Both the position numbers and the translations under genes were made by a program. Below, in pieces: positions 6,926 through 8,391 of a stretch of DNA of 8,391 nucleotides. This DNA comes from Porphyromonadaceae bacterium UBA4277 (GTDB lineage: Bacteria; Bacteroidota; Bacteroidia; Bacteroidales; Muribaculaceae), in NCBI GenBank assembly GCA_002395965.1, contig DGVT01000073.1, forward strand, positions 1 to 8,391, given 5' to 3'. The stretch's first letter is position 1, and each line of letters begins with the position of its first letter. The notes under the pieces were generated by a model. It was not told where the DNA came from, did no database searches, and saw only the letters and a program-made list of their open reading frames with translations.

Positions 6926-7564
6926 TTATCGTGCCACCAGCAGTGCCGTTCCGTTGTGGTACTCCACGGCAATGATGCCCATGTCGTGCAGCGACAGCGC
7001 CAGGCTTTCGGCATTTGTCCGGGAGCAGTGCAGCAGCTTCGTTATTCCGTTAACGGTGATACCGCCATGGCTTGCCAGATAATCGACGAGCAGTTGCTCA
7101 CGCTGCGAAAAATTTATGATGGCCGGCGTGTTGTCATCATCGCTGTCGTGAGCCAGCATTTTAGCGTGCAGGCTTGTGGCCAGGATGTTCTCATCTCGCA
7201 CTCGATAATAGGCCTTCCATGCCCCTTTTTCATCGGGTGCTTTGACGGGCTTATGCTCGGCCTCGGCAATGTCGGCCTTAACCACGGTCTTTCCCTCAAC
7301 CTTATAGACGGTGAACATGACCTTCTGCTCGGGCTGGCAATACATGAGTGCCGCCTGCTCAATCATATATATTTCCTCGTCGCTCTTGACTCCGGCAATG
7401 GTGCCGTTATCCTTTACGCCGATGAGCAAATGTCCGCCGCTATTGTTGGCAAAGGCCGAGATTGACCTCGCGATCTTGCGTGCATCGCTAATCTGGTATT
7501 TGAAGTCTTGATGCACATGCTCGCCCTGGTCGATGAGCGACAGTATGTAGTCTTTATGTCTCAC
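6926..7564 (-). CDS. AlbA_2 (Schlafen AlbA-like) putative nucleic-acid-binding protein with C-terminal winged helix
   Basis: The 212-residue protein carries an AlbA_2 domain (PF04326) at about 15-130. The signature is visible as the acidic/aromatic opening EHVHQDFKYQ (15-24) and the core SAFANNSGGHLLIGVKDNG (36-54), then GTIAGV. Residues about 150-212 (SQREQLLVDYLASHGGIT, then a short helix-turn-helix and a beta wing) look like a winged helix. Family members are usually annotated as putative DNA-binding or transcriptional regulators, but few are characterised. There is no signal peptide, so it should be cytoplasmic. The start is GTG at 7562-7564: an in-frame stop lies at 7580-7582, no ATG lies between, and the AlbA core needs this N-terminus. 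The G of the GTG is also the last base of the upstream hydrolase stop codon (TAGTG), which implies translational coupling. It may regulate its neighbours (inference). Confidence 0.9.
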   Translation of the reverse strand: MRHKDYILSLIDQGEHVHQDFKYQISDARKIARSISAFANNSGGHLLIGVKDNGTIAGVKSDEEIYMIEQAALMYCQPEQKVMFTVYKVEGKTVVKADIAEAEHKPVKAPDEKGAWKAYYRVRDENILATSLHAKMLAHDSDDDNTPAIINFSQREQLLVDYLASHGGITVNGITKLLHCSRTNAESLALSLHDMGIIAVEYHNGTALLVAR

Positions 7565-8391
7565 TAAAAAACTATTTCTTTATAAGTGTCAACGTTTTTG
7601 ATTTCCCTTCCTTCCAGCACAGCCTTGAGATATGGTTCGAGCTTCTGTGCGTAGAAGTAGAAGCCGATGTCGGTGAGGTGTATGCCATCGACGCAGCCCT
7701 CGTTGTTGGGTCCCCACAAGCCTTCGCATCCTATATAGTATAGGTTTCGTGGGTTCTCGGCCTTGAGGCGCAGGAAATTCTTGTGATACTCATAGTTTTT
7801 TTGAGGCAGATACTCGCCATAGAATGCGCTATACTTAGCATAGCTGTACATGGGCCCTTCGACCATGAAAATGGGCACTTCGGGACGCAATGTGCGCAGA
7901 GTGTTGACAAAGCCGTAAGTGAGCGAGTCGCACATATTTTTGGTGCAATTAGGCACCGGATCGAGAATATATGCCGCCACGTCGGGGATGCTTGCCATGG
8001 CCACTGCCATGCAAGAGTCCATCTTTCCTTCTCCGCTGAAGCCTAAATTAATGCATTCCACATTAAGGTCACGCTGAATGATGCTCGTGGCCACCATGCC
8101 GGGCCTGCATGCACAACCGCCCTGGAGAATGCTTGTTCCGTAGAAAACAAATTTTTTATCGGCCCTGGGGCTTGCAACCTGCGGCTGCATGATGGTAGCA
8201 GTACTATCGACGCCGATTTCGAGCCACCGCACACCGTCGTAAAGCGGCAGATAGATCATGTACTCGTGCATTTTGCCGTCGAGGCGGTCGATATACACCT
8301 TGCTTTGGATGGAGTCTTCGCGCGGGCGCACATCCGAGTCGATGCGCCGCGGCCGGTTACAGTTCACAAACTGCCACGTGCCGTCGTCGTC
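7564..8391 (-). CDS. SGNH/GDSL hydrolase (esterase-like), 5' end cut by window edge
   Basis: The frame is open to the right edge with 275 residues visible and the stop TAG at 7564-7566. The GTG at 8367 is not taken as the start, because the frame continues upstream as DDDGTWQFVNCNRP, which resembles the N-terminal GxDLY-type domain (PF14607) preceding Lipase_GDSL_3 (PF14606). In visible numbering the catalytic motifs are Ser87 in FVFYGTSILQGG (block I, codon at 8131-8133), Gly in INLGFSGEG (block II), Asn148 in LDPVPN (block III), and Asp235/His238 in VDGIHLTD (block V). All four SGNH elements are present, so it should be an active esterase, perhaps a deacetylase acting on glycans; the substrate cannot be read from sequence. 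A signal peptide would be expected beyond the edge. The stop overlaps the AlbA_2 start by one base, so the two are translated from one mRNA. Confidence 0.92.
   Translation of the reverse strand, partial: DDDGTWQFVNCNRPRRIDSDVRPREDSIQSKVYIDRLDGKMHEYMIYLPLYDGVRWLEIGVDSTATIMQPQVASPRADKKFVFYGTSILQGGCACRPGMVATSIIQRDLNVECINLGFSGEGKMDSCMAVAMASIPDVAAYILDPVPNCTKNMCDSLTYGFVNTLRTLRPEVPIFMVEGPMYSYAKYSAFYGEYLPQKNYEYHKNFLRLKAENPRNLYYIGCEGLWGPNNEGCVDGIHLTDIGFYFYAQKLEPYLKAVLEGREIKNVDTYKEIVF

Noticed and set aside
6874..7014. 47-codon N-terminal extension of the C1 peptidase
   Set aside because: It overlaps the AlbA_2 gene in another frame and would bury the signal peptide; the ATG at 6873 fits better.
6956..7465. 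Plus-strand 169-codon open frame
   Set aside because: It is the antisense shadow of the AlbA_2 gene, which has a clear family signature.

Overview
The window looks like a chromosomal segment from a Bacteroidales bacterium, probably a gut lineage near Muribaculaceae or Prevotellaceae. The evidence is a long secreted S8 protease ending in a type IX secretion (T9SS)-type sorting domain, dockerin-like repeats, AT-rich leaders without clear Shine-Dalgarno sites, and a Bacteroidales-style secreted C1 peptidase with an AlbA_2 regulator-like protein. The family-level placement is inference. All five supported genes lie on the minus strand, so transcription runs from the right edge to the left edge.

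Right block (about 5615-8391), GC-rich: a GDSL/SGNH hydrolase entering from beyond the right edge, an AlbA_2 (Schlafen-type) protein whose GTG start shares one base with the hydrolase stop, and, after a 52-bp AT-rich gap, a secreted bleomycin-hydrolase-like C1 peptidase. A strong hairpin terminator closes this block 21 bp after the peptidase stop.

Middle (about 4684-5614), no supported gene: two near-identical 181-bp tandem repeat units and a truncated third, each full unit carrying two perfect hairpins; a short orphan plus-strand reading frame beside the terminator; and other GC-rich inverted repeats.

Left block (1-4683): an AT-rich DUF2971 gene, then 17 bp later a very long S8 (subtilase) protease whose last codons lie just outside the left edge. 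I translated the protease across the whole window and it stays open for 1348 codons with a complete D-H-N-S catalytic set. Its middle third is strikingly AT-rich while both ends are GC-rich.

Taken together the window encodes three predicted extracellular or envelope hydrolases (esterase-like, cysteine peptidase, serine peptidase), each transcription unit also carrying one predicted cytoplasmic protein (AlbA_2, DUF2971). I see no phage, CRISPR, tRNA or rRNA feature and no transposase. No clearly new system can be claimed; the most unusual items are the hairpin-bearing tandem repeat, the mosaic composition of the protease gene, and the pairing of AlbA_2 and DUF2971 proteins with secreted hydrolases.
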